Shown here piece after piece: positions 14,779 to 23,414 of a stretch of 35,393 nt of DNA (position 1 is its first letter; the number at the start of each line of letters is the position of its first letter). The notes under the pieces are model-generated. The model was not told where the DNA came from and did not search any database. It saw only the letters and a list, made by a program, of their open reading frames with translations. Source of the DNA: H17-190 sp034435615 (GTDB taxonomy: Bacteria > Chloroflexota > Dehalococcoidia > SM23-28-2 > HRBIN24); assembly GCA_034435615.1 (NCBI GenBank), contig DAOTWZ010000083.1, forward strand, positions 1 to 35,393, read 5' to 3'. The translations under genes were made by a program, and so were the position numbers.

Positions 14779-15947
14779 CCGCTCTGGGGCCGCAGGCGGT
14801 AGATATTCTCGGCGTCGCTGAAGTAGAGGAAGCCGTCCGGGCCGGCCTTCACGTCGAACCGGCAGGGGTGGCCGGTGTCCAGGGGCTCCACGACGGCCCG
14901 TCTCCCGTCCCGCACCTCCTGGAGCTGGCCTGCCGGCACCCGCAGGAGGGAGCCGCCGACGTAGGTGCAGAAGAAGAGATCTCCCCGGAAGGGGAGGCGG
15001 TTGCCCCCGTATACCGTCAGGCCCGTCGGCGCCAGGGAGCGGCCCCCCGATTCCCAGATGGGGTCAACGAAGCGGCCGTCCCCGGCGATGCCCATCGCCA
15101 CCGGCCAGCCGTAGTTGGCGGAGCGCCGAATCACGTTCAGCTCGTCGTGGCCGCTGGGACCGTTCTCGGTGGCGAAGAGCTCCCCCGTCAGGGGATGAAA
15201 GCCGATGCCGAAGACATTGCGCAACCCGTAGGCATACACGGGCGACCCCGGGAAGGGGTTGTCCGCCGGGACGGAGCCGTCCGGGTTGAGGCGCAGCAGC
15301 GTGCCGGGGAGGGTGGAAGGATCCTGGGCCTCCCCCGGGCGCTCGGCGTCGCCCAGGGAGACGTAGAGCTTGCCGTCCGGCCCGAAGGCCAGACGGCCAC
15401 CGTTGTGGCAGCACCGGCTGCCCGTGGGCAGGCCATCGACGATGACGGTGGCGTCGACGCCACGGTTACCCTGGTCCCGCAGGCGAACCACCCGCTGGTG
15501 CAGGGGGCGCCCCTGGTCGTCCGGGACCGTGTAGAAGACGTAGACGAAGCCGTTGCGAGGGAAGTCCGGGTCCAGCGCCAGGCCCAGCAGGCCATGCTCC
15601 GTGTAGCCCGGCGGACGCGCCACCTGGAAGGCGGCGAAGGGCTCCGGCAGCACCTGCCCGCCCTGGACGACGCGCACCCGGCCGGTGGTCAGCTCGTTGT
15701 AAAAGATGCGGCCGTCGGGGGCTATGGCCAGTGCCACCGGGCTCTCAGCCCCTGCCACCACCACCTCCCGCTGCAGGGGCAGGTCTGGCGGCGGCGCGGG
15801 CTCCTCCGTGGCCGCAGGCGATGGCGCCTCCTGCTGACCGGGTGTAGGAGAGGGAGAGAGCGGAGAGCCGGAGGGCCCCTCGGGGCCGCCTCCGCCGCAG
15901 GCGGCCAGAACGGCCGCCAGCGCCAGGGCCGTAAGCAGGAAACGCAT
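14775..15947 (-). CDS. PQQ-type sugar dehydrogenase-like lipoprotein
   Basis: A 390-residue exported protein. The signal peptide ends in LAAC (lipobox Cys17), so the protein should be lipid-anchored on the outer face of the membrane. A Pro/Ser/Thr/Glu-rich spacer (18-60) leads to a six-bladed beta-propeller of the glucose/sorbosone dehydrogenase family. Family marks are ESPVALAIAPDGRIF (68-82), EHGLLGLALDPDF (117-129) and HNGGRLAFGPDGKLYVSLGD, with His181 at the catalytic position of soluble glucose dehydrogenase. It probably oxidises a sugar or other polyol with PQQ, though many family members are uncharacterised. AGGAGGG precedes the ATG; a TATACT at 15966-15961 is a possible -10. Confidence 0.9.
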   Translation of the reverse strand: MRFLLTALALAAVLAACGGGGPEGPSGSPLSPSPTPGQQEAPSPAATEEPAPPPDLPLQREVVVAGAESPVALAIAPDGRIFYNELTTGRVRVVQGGQVLPEPFAAFQVARPPGYTEHGLLGLALDPDFPRNGFVYVFYTVPDDQGRPLHQRVVRLRDQGNRGVDATVIVDGLPTGSRCCHNGGRLAFGPDGKLYVSLGDAERPGEAQDPSTLPGTLLRLNPDGSVPADNPFPGSPVYAYGLRNVFGIGFHPLTGELFATENGPSGHDELNVIRRSANYGWPVAMGIAGDGRFVDPIWESGGRSLAPTGLTVYGGNRLPFRGDLFFCTYVGGSLLRVPAGQLQEVRDGRRAVVEPLDTGHPCRFDVKAGPDGFLYFSDAENIYRLRPQSG

Positions 15948-16008
15948 CGCCCTCCTGGTCAGTATACCAGCCCCCGGTCGGCCTCCTCCCTGTGTATACG
16001 CTTCAGAC

Positions 16009-16022
16009 GCCCCTGAGGGGGC
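16009..16022 (-). terminator. short hairpin after the CoA-transferase/FAH operon
   Basis: GCCCC (16009-16013) and GGGGC (16018-16022) pair around a 4-base loop, a few bases past the FAH-family stop on the minus strand. It is short and lacks a T-run. Confidence 0.35.
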
Positions 16023-16029
16023 TGGGCGC

Positions 16030-17028
16030 CTAGGCGGAGCGCTGTCGCGGCGTCGGCTCCCAGCCTGATGGCTCCGGCTGGCCCAGGCGGTTACGCAGGA
16101 CGCCGATGCCGCTCACCTCCAGCTCCACCACGTCGCCGGGCTGGAGCTGTCGGCCCAGCTCCAGCCCGCAGCCCCGGCCCACGGTGCCCGAGCCGATGAG
16201 CTCCCCGGGCTGGAGCGTCTCTCCCTTGGAGATGTAGGCCAGTATCTCCTCCGGTCGCCACATCATGGCGGCGCTGGAGCCGCGTGACCACTCCTCGCCG
16301 TTGATGCGGGCCACCATGGCCAGGCCGCTCTCCAGGTCCAGTTCGTCGACGGTGGTGATCCAGGGGCCCACGGCGGTGCCGAAGTCCTTTCCCTTGGCCG
16401 GGCCCAGGTGCCCCGCCATCTCCCGGTTCTGGATATCGCGGGCGCTGAAGTCGTTGAAGATGGTGACGCCGAAGAGGCAGGCGCGGGCCTCCTCGGGCGT
16501 CAGGTTGCGGCCCGACCTCCCCACCACGAAGCCCAACTCCAGCTCGTAGTCCATGTTGCGGGTGTAGTGGGGCCAGGGCACCTCCTCCTCATGGGCGATG
16601 AGGCTGGTGGGGTTCCCCTTGTAATAGATAGGTATCTCGTAGAAGATGTCAGGCACCCGCAGGTTCAGGCGGCCGAAGGAGTTGACCAAGTGCTCCTCGA
16701 AGGCCAGACAGTCCCGCATCACCGGCGGGTCCACGGCCGGGAGCCAGCGCAGGCCGTCCAGGGGCAGGACGGCGTCGCCGTAGTGGCCATCCAGGATGCG
16801 GGCCACTCCTTCCAGAAAGGCCTCTCCGCCAGCGATGGCGGCGGCCATGCTCCCGGGGAAGAGGGCCGCCGCCAGCCGGCGGGCGGCGCCGGGAGAGGCC
16901 CCCCGCCGCTCCAGTCGCAGACGCTCGGCAGCGGCCAGGTCTATGGCCTGGCCGGCCTCCGGCAGGACCGCCACCAGGCGAGCCTCCTCCCCGTCCGGGC
17001 CCTCTCGTCTCATGCGTCCCAGCTTCAT
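16030..17028 (-). CDS. fumarylacetoacetate hydrolase (FAH) family protein
   Basis: A 332-residue FAH-superfamily enzyme. These Mg2+/Mn2+ enzymes hydrolyse or decarboxylate beta-diketo acids late in aromatic degradation. The metal-binding pattern is visible as Glu-x-Glu in MDYELELGFVVG followed by Asp in IFNDFSARDIQ, then KGKDFGTAVGPW and the GSGTVGRGCG loop. ATG 17028 is chosen over an in-frame start ten codons earlier because AAGGAGGG lies seven bases upstream. The gene follows the CoA-transferase B subunit by 39 bases on the same strand and is likely third in that operon. Alternatives within the family are oxaloacetate decarboxylase or 2-oxo-hept-diene-dioate isomerase-type activities. Confidence 0.92.
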   Translation of the reverse strand: MKLGRMRREGPDGEEARLVAVLPEAGQAIDLAAAERLRLERRGASPGAARRLAAALFPGSMAAAIAGGEAFLEGVARILDGHYGDAVLPLDGLRWLPAVDPPVMRDCLAFEEHLVNSFGRLNLRVPDIFYEIPIYYKGNPTSLIAHEEEVPWPHYTRNMDYELELGFVVGRSGRNLTPEEARACLFGVTIFNDFSARDIQNREMAGHLGPAKGKDFGTAVGPWITTVDELDLESGLAMVARINGEEWSRGSSAAMMWRPEEILAYISKGETLQPGELIGSGTVGRGCGLELGRQLQPGDVVELEVSGIGVLRNRLGQPEPSGWEPTPRQRSA

Positions 17029-17067
17029 GGCCAGACCCTCCTTTCCGGCCAGCGGCATCCCGCGGCG

Positions 17068-17886
17068 CTAGTAGCGTCCTGGCGTCAGGTAGAACTGGAA
17101 GGGGTCCAGCCGGCGGAGGAGGGAGAGCTCCTCCTCCGTGGGCGGCTCCACCTCCCGCAGGTCCGACGCCACCCGCAGCTCCCAGGGGACGAGGGCGGCC
17201 ACTGCCTCCGGGTCCAGGCCGGGAAAGACGGCCTCCAGGACGGCCTCGCAACTGCCGGTCTCGCCCCCGTCCGGCGTATCGAACCGGTAGACCCCCATGG
17301 TGGAGACGATACGGTTGGGCCCCTGGGGCGCCAGGCCATGCCGCCGCCGGGCGCCAGGGCCGTCTATATAGCCAGGGCTGGTGACGAAGTCCACCCGTCG
17401 CTTCCAGCGTCTCGGCTCCTGGGGCATCAGGATGAGCAGTCGTGGCGCTAGGCAGGCTATCTCCGTGTTGCCGCCGGTGCCCCCCAGGCGCCGCTCCGGG
17501 CGGGCGTAATCGCCGATGCAGATGGTGTTCAGGTTGCCGTAGCGGTCCACCTGTGCCCCCGTGAGCACCCCCAGGTCAGCCCGGCCCCCCATGAGCAGGG
17601 TGCCCAGGACATCCACCATGTCCGTGGCCATGGCTGCCCCGTGGTTCAGGATCAGGTCGTGGATGCCCAGGGGGGCACGGGCCACCGTAGCCGGGTCCGG
17701 GCGCCAGTCTATGGCCCCCACCTCCGTGCAGATGACCAGGTCGGGGTGGTGGAGGCACTTGGCCAGGGTGCCGGCCAGCACTGGAGTGCCCAGGCCCAGG
17801 ACGGCCACGCCCCGGTCCGGCATCAGGCGGGCCGCCTCGATGCACATCAGTTCCGCCAGGGTGTAGCCATCGCCCCCGCCCGTCAT
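17068..17886 (-). CDS. CoA-transferase, beta subunit
   Basis: A 272-residue class I CoA-transferase subunit of the glutaconate-CoA-transferase/IpdB type. ATG 17886 overlaps the stop of the alpha subunit (ATGA); the frame is open upstream but lies within the alpha gene. Glu55 in VICTEVGAID sits where GctB has its catalytic glutamate, so classical transferase chemistry is possible; IpdAB-like ring hydrolases are the alternative. The GGTGGNTEIA and PGYIDGPGARRRHGL segments match the family. It forms an obligate pair with the upstream subunit and precedes an FAH-family gene, consistent with ring or dicarboxylate catabolism. Confidence 0.9.
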   Translation of the reverse strand: MTGGGDGYTLAELMCIEAARLMPDRGVAVLGLGTPVLAGTLAKCLHHPDLVICTEVGAIDWRPDPATVARAPLGIHDLILNHGAAMATDMVDVLGTLLMGGRADLGVLTGAQVDRYGNLNTICIGDYARPERRLGGTGGNTEIACLAPRLLILMPQEPRRWKRRVDFVTSPGYIDGPGARRRHGLAPQGPNRIVSTMGVYRFDTPDGGETGSCEAVLEAVFPGLDPEAVAALVPWELRVASDLREVEPPTEEELSLLRRLDPFQFYLTPGRY

Positions 17887-18866
17887 GGCGCCTTTCCCTC
17901 CATGCGCAGGTTGGTGGTGCGGGAGTAGCCGTAGTCCACCTCCCGCAGGGGCCGCACGTGCTGGTCCACATGGATGGCCTGGAAGGCCTCCTCCCCTATG
18001 GTGGCCTTCACCTTCTCGATGTAGGCCTGGCGGTCCCGCACGTCCGTCCACTCCTCGCGAAAGCGGGCGAAGCCCTCCCGGGAGCTGAAGGCCGGGTTGA
18101 TGACGCGGCCCAGGAAGCGGAAGTCAAAGTCGTAGTAGCCGGCCAGGCCGCCCGGGTGGGCGCCGTAGGGACAGTGGACGACGGCGCTGACGCGGAAGCC
18201 AGGCAGGACGGTGCGGCTGGGGTCAGAGCGGATCACCTCGCTGGGGACGATCTCCTCCACGGTGACGATGACCTTACGCCCCGCCCACAGCCCCCAGCGG
18301 GCGTCCCCCAGGTGCCCCCACATCTGGACATTCCCCTCGGCGTCCGCCCGCTGGGCGTGCATGATGACCACGTCCGGCCGGATGGCCGGCAGCAGCACCA
18401 CCCGCTGGCCGTCGAAGGGGGAGTCCATCACCTGCCACTTGCGGTAGCCAGGGATGCGGCCGGGATGTTCCTCCGTCCGCTCCGTAATGTAGTCCGTCCC
18501 CAGGAAGCTGCGGGTGGGGACGAAGGGGATGCCCAGCGCGCCCGCCATCAGCATGAGGGCGATGGCCTGGTTGCTGTAGTCCTCGTACTGGAGTTCTCCG
18601 CTCAGCATCATCTCGGTGACGGGGCCGGGGCGCAACGCCCCCTGTATGTAGCCGCTACGGATGCGACGGCAGCAGCCAGCCAGGGCCAGCTCCGTGGCCG
18701 GCCAGACGACGGAGGCGCCCACCACCTCCAGGTCTCGCTTCCCCTGTCGCACTATCTCGTGCGTCAGGGCGAAGGGGACGCAGAGGTAGCCGGCGTAGAC
18801 GGTATCGCCGTCCTCCACGAAACGGCCCACGGCCTCCTCCAGCGTCATCAGCTTGGGCTCCGGCAT
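17883..18866 (-). CDS. CoA-transferase, alpha subunit
   Basis: A 327-residue GctA/IpdA-like subunit, the partner of the overlapping downstream gene. Typical features are the N-terminal MTLEEAVGRFVEDGDTVY, the substrate-binding region RSFLGTDYITER (118-129), and the nucleotide-side segment RPDVVIMHAQRADAEGNVQ. GAGGAGGG immediately precedes the ATG. Glutaconate-CoA-transferase and the steroid-ring enzyme IpdAB are the nearest named relatives; the sequence does not distinguish them. The first gene of a probable three-gene minus-strand operon (alpha, beta, FAH). Confidence 0.9.
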   Translation of the reverse strand: MPEPKLMTLEEAVGRFVEDGDTVYAGYLCVPFALTHEIVRQGKRDLEVVGASVVWPATELALAGCCRRIRSGYIQGALRPGPVTEMMLSGELQYEDYSNQAIALMLMAGALGIPFVPTRSFLGTDYITERTEEHPGRIPGYRKWQVMDSPFDGQRVVLLPAIRPDVVIMHAQRADAEGNVQMWGHLGDARWGLWAGRKVIVTVEEIVPSEVIRSDPSRTVLPGFRVSAVVHCPYGAHPGGLAGYYDFDFRFLGRVINPAFSSREGFARFREEWTDVRDRQAYIEKVKATIGEEAFQAIHVDQHVRPLREVDYGYSRTTNLRMEGKAP

Positions 18867-18899
18867 AGGCCCTCCTCGCGCTGCCTCTAGTATGCTCCC

Positions 18900-18905
18900 A
18901 TTATA
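18900..18905 (-). promoter_or_regulatory. consensus -10 box for the CoA-transferase operon
   Basis: A perfect TATAAT (18905-18900 on the minus strand) lies 34 bases before the alpha-subunit ATG, in the only AT-rich spot of this intergenic region. No convincing -35 is seen at 16-18 bases. The rest of the 253-base divergent gap (18867-19119) contains a plus-strand TTGACA at 18959 without a well-spaced -10. Confidence 0.4.
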
Positions 18906-19119
18906 TTAGCCCCTCGCCGCCGCCCCGTCCCCGTCAGCCATGGTCAGGGGTGCCCCGCTTGACAGGCGCCGTCTGATTATGACAAGCTGCCGGGGTCAGG
19001 TGGCCCGCCAGGCCCCTGTGTCTACCGCTCCCGGGGTGGGAGGGGAGGTGGTGGCAGAGGGTTGCGTTCTTGAGCCCCCGCAGTTCCCGGCATCTCATGT
19101 CGTCGAGGAGGTCGTCACC

Positions 19120-19509
19120 ATGGTGCGCTTCGATTCTCGCTGGATGAACGCCTGGCAGGACATCGTCAACAGGGACCCGGTGATGCCAGTCATCGGCAAG
19201 TACTTCACTGCCGATTTCCTGCTGGGCTTCGGCGACAAGGAATACGCCGTGTCGGTGCGAGAGGGGAGGATAGACCGCGTAACGGACGATATCACCATTG
19301 AGGTGCCCTGGGCCTTCGCCCTCCGGGCGCCAGCGGAGTCCTGGGAGAGGTTCGTCCAGCGGGTGCCGCCCCCCATGTACAACGACATCTGGGCCATGGC
19401 CCACCCGCTGCATGGACGCCTCAAGATGGACGGCGATGTCAAGGTGATCTGGCAAAACCTGCGGGCCCTCACCTGGATGCTGGACCGCATGCGAGAAGTC
19501 CCGGCCTGA
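19120..19509 (+). CDS. SCP2-like protein, 129 aa
   Basis: A small protein whose strand pattern (FTADFLLGFGDKEYAVSVREG, FALRAPAESWERF, then HGRLKMDGDVKVIWQNLRAL) resembles sterol-carrier-protein-2-like lipid-binding domains. ATG 19120 is taken because AGGAGGT lies eight bases upstream; the frame is open to 18940 without a better start. It precedes an alpha/beta hydrolase by 23 bases on the same strand, so the two are probably co-transcribed. It may bind a hydrophobic substrate for that hydrolase, which is inference. Family assignment is moderate. Confidence 0.7.
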   Translation: MVRFDSRWMNAWQDIVNRDPVMPVIGKYFTADFLLGFGDKEYAVSVREGRIDRVTDDITIEVPWAFALRAPAESWERFVQRVPPPMYNDIWAMAHPLHGRLKMDGDVKVIWQNLRALTWMLDRMREVPA

Positions 19510-19532
19510 AAGACGTGACGGGGAGGGATACC

Positions 19533-20396
19533 ATGGCCGCGCGACGCGAGCCCATCACCGGTGGCTACGTCTACGTCCCCTACGACAACTACGAGTACCG
19601 CATCTTCTATGAGGAGGCCGGCCGGGGCATCCCCCTGGTCTGCCTCCACACCGCCGGCACCGACTCCCGCGAGTGGCGCCACCAGCTCTGCGACCCCGAT
19701 ATCAACCGCAACTTCAGGGTCATCGCCTTCGATCTGCCGCGGCACGGCAAGTCCATCCCGCCGGTGGGCTTCCACAAGGAGGAGTACCGCCTGACGGCCA
19801 AGTTCTACTCGGAGTTCGTCATGGCCTTCTGCGACGCCCTGGAGCTGGAGCGGCCGGTCATCATGGGCAGCTCCATGGGCGGCAACATCTGCCTGCACCT
19901 GGCCATGAACTTCGAGGAGAGGCTGCGGGCGCTCATCGCCATCGAGGCCTGTGACTACTCCCCGGGCTGGTTCATCTCCTGGCTATGGCATCCCCACGTC
20001 CACGGCGGCGAGGCCTGCGCCACCTCCGTCTTCGGCCTCATGGCGCCCCAGAGCCCGGAGGAATATCGCTGGGAGACCTGGTGGTACTACAGCCAGGGCG
20101 GACCAGGTATCTTCAAGGGTGACCTCTATTTCTACAGCGTCGACCACGACTTCCGCCATCTGTGCGAGAGGATAAGCGGCAAGGTGCCCATCTACTTCAT
20201 GACGGGGGTCTATGACTTCGCCTGCACGCCGGAGATGACCCTGAAGACCGCCGAGAAGGTCAAGGGCGCCAAGGCCATCATCATGGAGGAGATAGGCCAC
20301 TTCCCCATGTGCGAGAACCCGGTCACCTTCAAGAAGTACCTGATGCCTGTCCTGGAGGAGATCCTGACGCGGGAGGGGAAGAAGGCGGCGTCCTAG
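19533..20396 (+). CDS. alpha/beta hydrolase
   Basis: A 287-residue alpha/beta hydrolase. The catalytic set is visible: oxyanion motif HTAG (39-42), nucleophile elbow GSSMGG with Ser114, acid Asp228 (GVYDFACTP) and His256 (EIGHFPM). The segment 143-205 between strands 6 and 7 is Trp/Tyr-rich (WFISWLWHPH, WETWWYYSQ) and forms a large aromatic cap, suggesting a bulky hydrophobic substrate. ATG 19533 follows GGGAGGG; an in-frame GTG at 19515 is less likely. It is downstream of the SCP2-like gene. Confidence 0.9.
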   Translation: MAARREPITGGYVYVPYDNYEYRIFYEEAGRGIPLVCLHTAGTDSREWRHQLCDPDINRNFRVIAFDLPRHGKSIPPVGFHKEEYRLTAKFYSEFVMAFCDALELERPVIMGSSMGGNICLHLAMNFEERLRALIAIEACDYSPGWFISWLWHPHVHGGEACATSVFGLMAPQSPEEYRWETWWYYSQGGPGIFKGDLYFYSVDHDFRHLCERISGKVPIYFMTGVYDFACTPEMTLKTAEKVKGAKAIIMEEIGHFPMCENPVTFKKYLMPVLEEILTREGKKAAS

Positions 20397-20399
20397 GGG

Positions 20400-20414
20400 C
20401 GCGAGCGGCTCGCG
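20400..20414. terminator. short GC hairpin between convergent genes
   Basis: CGCGAG (20400-20405) and CTCGCG (20409-20414) pair around a 3-base loop, just past the hydrolase stop and ahead of the convergent GNAT stop. No T-run. Confidence 0.4.
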
Positions 20415-20425
20415 GGGCGGACGTC

Positions 20426-21016
20426 TCAGAGCGCCCGGCGCATCACGTGACGGCGCGTCCCCGCCCGCCCCACCTCCTGGAAGCCCGCCGCCCGGAACAT
20501 GGAGACGAAGCCCATGAAGCGGTAGCTGGGCGAGTCCGGATCCACCGGGTAGGCCTCCAGCACGGTGGCGCCTCGGGCGCGGGCGTGCGCCGCTGCCGCC
20601 TCGACGAGGCGGCGGGCCATGCCCCGGCCCCGGAGACGTCGCACCACGAAGAAGCAGACGATGGACCAGACCCCTTCGTCCGGGCTGTCGTCCCCCACCA
20701 GGCGACGGTAGGTGGAGCGGGGCGCCACGGAGCACCAGGCCACCGGCTCCCCGTCCAGGTAGCCCAGGAGGCCCACGGGGACGCCCGCCGCCACCCGCCG
20801 GGCCATGGCGGCCTTGCGGCTGCGCCCGTCCGTCCGCTTCGCCTCCTCGGGGGTGGCTCGCCAGGCCATGCACCAGCAGCTCTTGGGGCCGCCCCGGGAC
20901 TCGAACAGCCGCTCGAAGTCGGCCCAGCGTTCGGCGTCCACCTCGTGGAAGACCACCCGCTCCACGGCGGCGGCCAGGGATGCGTCGTCGCCCTGACCGC
21001 TCTCCCTCCTGGGCAT
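20426..21016 (-). CDS. GNAT family N-acetyltransferase
   Basis: A 196-residue acetyltransferase. The acetyl-CoA pyrophosphate loop is RRLRGRGMARRL, preceded by the beta4 strand WSIVCFFVV, which is the diagnostic GNAT core. An N-terminal extension carries KSCWCMAWRATPEE, a Cys/Trp-rich element found in a subgroup of uncharacterised GNAT proteins. The C-terminal region SYRFMGFVSMFRAAGF closes the fold. ATG 21016 has AGGAGG eight bases upstream. It has its own promoter-like leader and is the only gene between the SCP2/hydrolase pair and the MFS gene. The acceptor substrate is unknown. Confidence 0.88.
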   Translation of the reverse strand: MPRRESGQGDDASLAAAVERVVFHEVDAERWADFERLFESRGGPKSCWCMAWRATPEEAKRTDGRSRKAAMARRVAAGVPVGLLGYLDGEPVAWCSVAPRSTYRRLVGDDSPDEGVWSIVCFFVVRRLRGRGMARRLVEAAAAHARARGATVLEAYPVDPDSPSYRFMGFVSMFRAAGFQEVGRAGTRRHVMRRAL

Positions 21017-21036
21017 GCTCGCTCCTCCTCTCCGCC

Positions 21037-21076
21037 GGCCGCCCACAGCCACGGGCGGCCTCCGGGCCGCAGTATA
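21037..21076 (-). promoter_or_regulatory. extended -10 promoter and leader hairpin of the GNAT gene
   Basis: On the minus strand TGC-TATACT (TATACT 21076-21071) is an extended -10. The predicted start near 21064 is followed at once by a perfect 8-bp stem, GGCCGCCC (21037-21044) with GGGCGGCC (21053-21060). A competing 6-bp stem (21055-21060 with 21065-21070) could form only in a longer transcript. Confidence 0.35.
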
Positions 21077-21126
21077 GCACAGAGGGAGCGCGCTCCCCAG
21101 GACCGGATGCGGCGTCCTGCCGGCCC

Positions 21127-22392
21127 TCAGGCCGCTGGCGTGGCCGCGGCCCGCTGACGCATGCGGGCCAGGGGCAGGCTGAGGAGGGCGCTCAGGGTAC
21201 AGGCCAGGGCCAGGGCGTAGAACCCGGCATCGAAGGAGCCCGTGGAGTCCTTGATGGCCCCCAGGGCGTAGGCGAAGCTGAAGCTGCCCAGGTTGGCGAA
21301 GAAGTTGCCGTGACCGCTGGCCACGCCGGCCATCCGCGGCCCCAGCATCTCCAGGGGTAGGGAGAACAGTGGCCCGAAATACATCTGCATGAAAAAGCCA
21401 GTCAGGGCTATGAGGAGGACGAGGGCCGGCAGCCAGTGCACGGAGGCCAGGCCAGCGTTGGCCACCGCCAGCGCCACCAGCGAGGCGCCGATGATGCGCG
21501 TTGGGCTGCGCAGCCGGTCCGACAGATAGCCTCCCAGGAAGGGGGAGACGGCCGTCAGGCTGAAGGAAAGGGCCACCACCAGGCTGGCCGCTCGCAGTGA
21601 GAGGTCGTGCTCGTCCACGAGGAAGGTGGGCAACCATGTGGTCAGCCCCACCACCACCGACATGCGCACATACTGGATGACGGCTATGACCCACATGATG
21701 GGGCTGGCGAAGAGGGCCAGGGCACGGGCGGGCTCGCCTCTCTGGCGGCCGCCCGGGTGCCCCTCCTCCCTGACGTAGCGGGCGAAGAGGGCCACGAACG
21801 CCAGGCCCATCAGGGCGAAGAGGGTGAAGACGCGCCGCCAGCCCAGGGCATCCTCCAGGGCGGGGCCCACCAGGTTCAGGAGGACTATGGGCAACGAGAA
21901 GCCTGCTGCCACGTACAGCCCCATGGCCGTGGCCCGACGCTCCGGCGGGAAGCGGCTGGTCATCAGGACCAAGCCGGGCGCGAAGAGGAGCGACCAGGCC
22001 ACGCCCAGGGCCGCCTGGTTGGTCAGCGCCTGCCAGTAGCCCTGCACCAGCCCGAAGGTGAAGCTGAGGAGGCACACGCCCAGCGCCCCCGTCAGGAAGA
22101 GGCGCCGCGGGCCCAGACGGTCGGCCAGATAGCCGGCCGGCATCTGGAGAAAGGCGTAGACCAGGGAGGCGGTGGCGGCCAGGGAGCCGCCCTGGCCATA
22201 GGAGAGGCCCAACTCCTCCCGCACCCGCGGCAGGAAGAGGGCCAGCCCGCCGATGGTGAGCGCCTGCAGGCTCAGGCAGAGGACGATGAGGGCCACCGTG
22301 AGCGTCCTGCCGCCGGCCAGGGCCACCGGCCCTCGTCTGAGGGTCCTCACGCCCTCCGCTCCCTGCGCGGGCCCGCTCGGTCCGTCGGCCAT
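21127..22392 (-). CDS. MFS transporter
   Basis: A 421-residue major facilitator with about twelve hydrophobic helices. Motif A is present after helix 2 (GYLADRLGPRRLF) and its degenerate copy in the second half (GGYLSDRLRSP). It resembles the anion/organic acid or nitrate-nitrite-like permease subgroup, but the substrate is not evident. ATG 22392 lies eight bases after the stop of the upstream luciferase-like gene, and GGTGAG overlapping that stop is the only ribosome-site candidate, so translation is probably coupled. An in-frame start 15 codons upstream would lie inside the previous gene. It may import the substrate of the linked oxidoreductase. Confidence 0.9.
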   Translation of the reverse strand: MADGPSGPAQGAEGVRTLRRGPVALAGGRTLTVALIVLCLSLQALTIGGLALFLPRVREELGLSYGQGGSLAATASLVYAFLQMPAGYLADRLGPRRLFLTGALGVCLLSFTFGLVQGYWQALTNQAALGVAWSLLFAPGLVLMTSRFPPERRATAMGLYVAAGFSLPIVLLNLVGPALEDALGWRRVFTLFALMGLAFVALFARYVREEGHPGGRQRGEPARALALFASPIMWVIAVIQYVRMSVVVGLTTWLPTFLVDEHDLSLRAASLVVALSFSLTAVSPFLGGYLSDRLRSPTRIIGASLVALAVANAGLASVHWLPALVLLIALTGFFMQMYFGPLFSLPLEMLGPRMAGVASGHGNFFANLGSFSFAYALGAIKDSTGSFDAGFYALALACTLSALLSLPLARMRQRAAATPAA

Positions 22393-22400
22393 AGTGCAGC

Positions 22401-23414
22401 TCACCGGGGCTCGGTGGGAGCCAGGAGAGGCAGGCAACGCTCCAGCGCGCCCCGGTAGGTCTCCTCCGGCTCCACCGGGTTCATCATGAGGGCTACGAAG
22501 TCCACGCCAGCCGCCCGGAAGGCGGCTATGCGCTCCCGGCAGCGCTCCGCCGGCCCCACCGCGCAGAACTCCTCTATGATCTCGTCGGTGATGTTGGCCA
22601 GGAGCGCCTCCTGGTCGCCCCGCAGGAAGGCGTCCCGCAGCACCCGCGCCTCCTCCTCGAAGCCGGCGGCCCGCAGGGCCCGGTTGTAGGCGGGCATCCC
22701 CACGAAGTAGGCCATGGCCAGGCGGGCCCGCTGTCGCGCCCGGGCCACGTCTTCCGAGAGGAAGACGTTGAGCCCTAGATCCAGCTCCACCGTCGCCGGG
22801 TCGCGGCCGGCGCGGCGTGCCCCTCGCGCCACCGCCTCCCGTATCTCGCCCATGCGAGAGAGGGGCACCATGTTCAGCATCAGGCCATCGGCTATCTCGC
22901 CCCCCAGCTCCGCCATGGCCGGGCCCACGGCGGCTATGTAGACGGGCACGGGGTGCGTCGGCTGTCGGAACTGCACCCGACGCCCCTGGTAGGTCTGCAA
23001 CGGCAGCTCCGGGTAGACCGTCTCCCCGGCAAGGACGCCCTTCACCTGGGCCACATAGCGGCGCATGTCCTCCAGGGGACGGCCCGGAGTCAGGCCCAGC
23101 CCCCGGTTGCGGGGCGGATGGCTGACCCCCAGCCCCAAAATAAACCTCCCGCCGGAGGCCTCGCTGATGGCGGTGGCGGCCAGAGCAGCGACGAAGGGAT
23201 GGCGATAGTAGATGATGGCGACGAAGCTCCCTACCACCACTCGCCGCGTGTGGCAGGCGATGAGCATGTCGATGCTCAGGGTGTCGGTCAGGGCCTCGTT
23301 GGTATAGACCCGCTCGTAGCCCAGCTCTTCGGCCCGTCGGGCCACCTCCGCCATCTCGGCGAAGGCGAGGTCCGGCACGTGGGTGAAGAGCACCACTCCG
23401 AGACGCTCCTCCAT
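22401..23414 (-). CDS. luciferase-like, F420-type oxidoreductase
   Basis: A 337-residue luciferase-superfamily enzyme. The conserved block SEASGGRFILGLGVSH (about 84-99) and the C-terminal VGPAERCRERIAAFRAAGVD are typical of F420-dependent or FMN-dependent barrels. The opening MEERLGVVLFTHVPDL and TNEALTD match substrate- and cofactor-lining strands of the family. GAGGGAG precedes the ATG. It is the first gene of a two-gene unit with an MFS permease. A TATCAT box around 23446 with TTGCCC 19 bases further upstream is a weak promoter candidate. Confidence 0.9.
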   Translation of the reverse strand: MEERLGVVLFTHVPDLAFAEMAEVARRAEELGYERVYTNEALTDTLSIDMLIACHTRRVVVGSFVAIIYYRHPFVAALAATAISEASGGRFILGLGVSHPPRNRGLGLTPGRPLEDMRRYVAQVKGVLAGETVYPELPLQTYQGRRVQFRQPTHPVPVYIAAVGPAMAELGGEIADGLMLNMVPLSRMGEIREAVARGARRAGRDPATVELDLGLNVFLSEDVARARQRARLAMAYFVGMPAYNRALRAAGFEEEARVLRDAFLRGDQEALLANITDEIIEEFCAVGPAERCRERIAAFRAAGVDFVALMMNPVEPEETYRGALERCLPLLAPTEPR

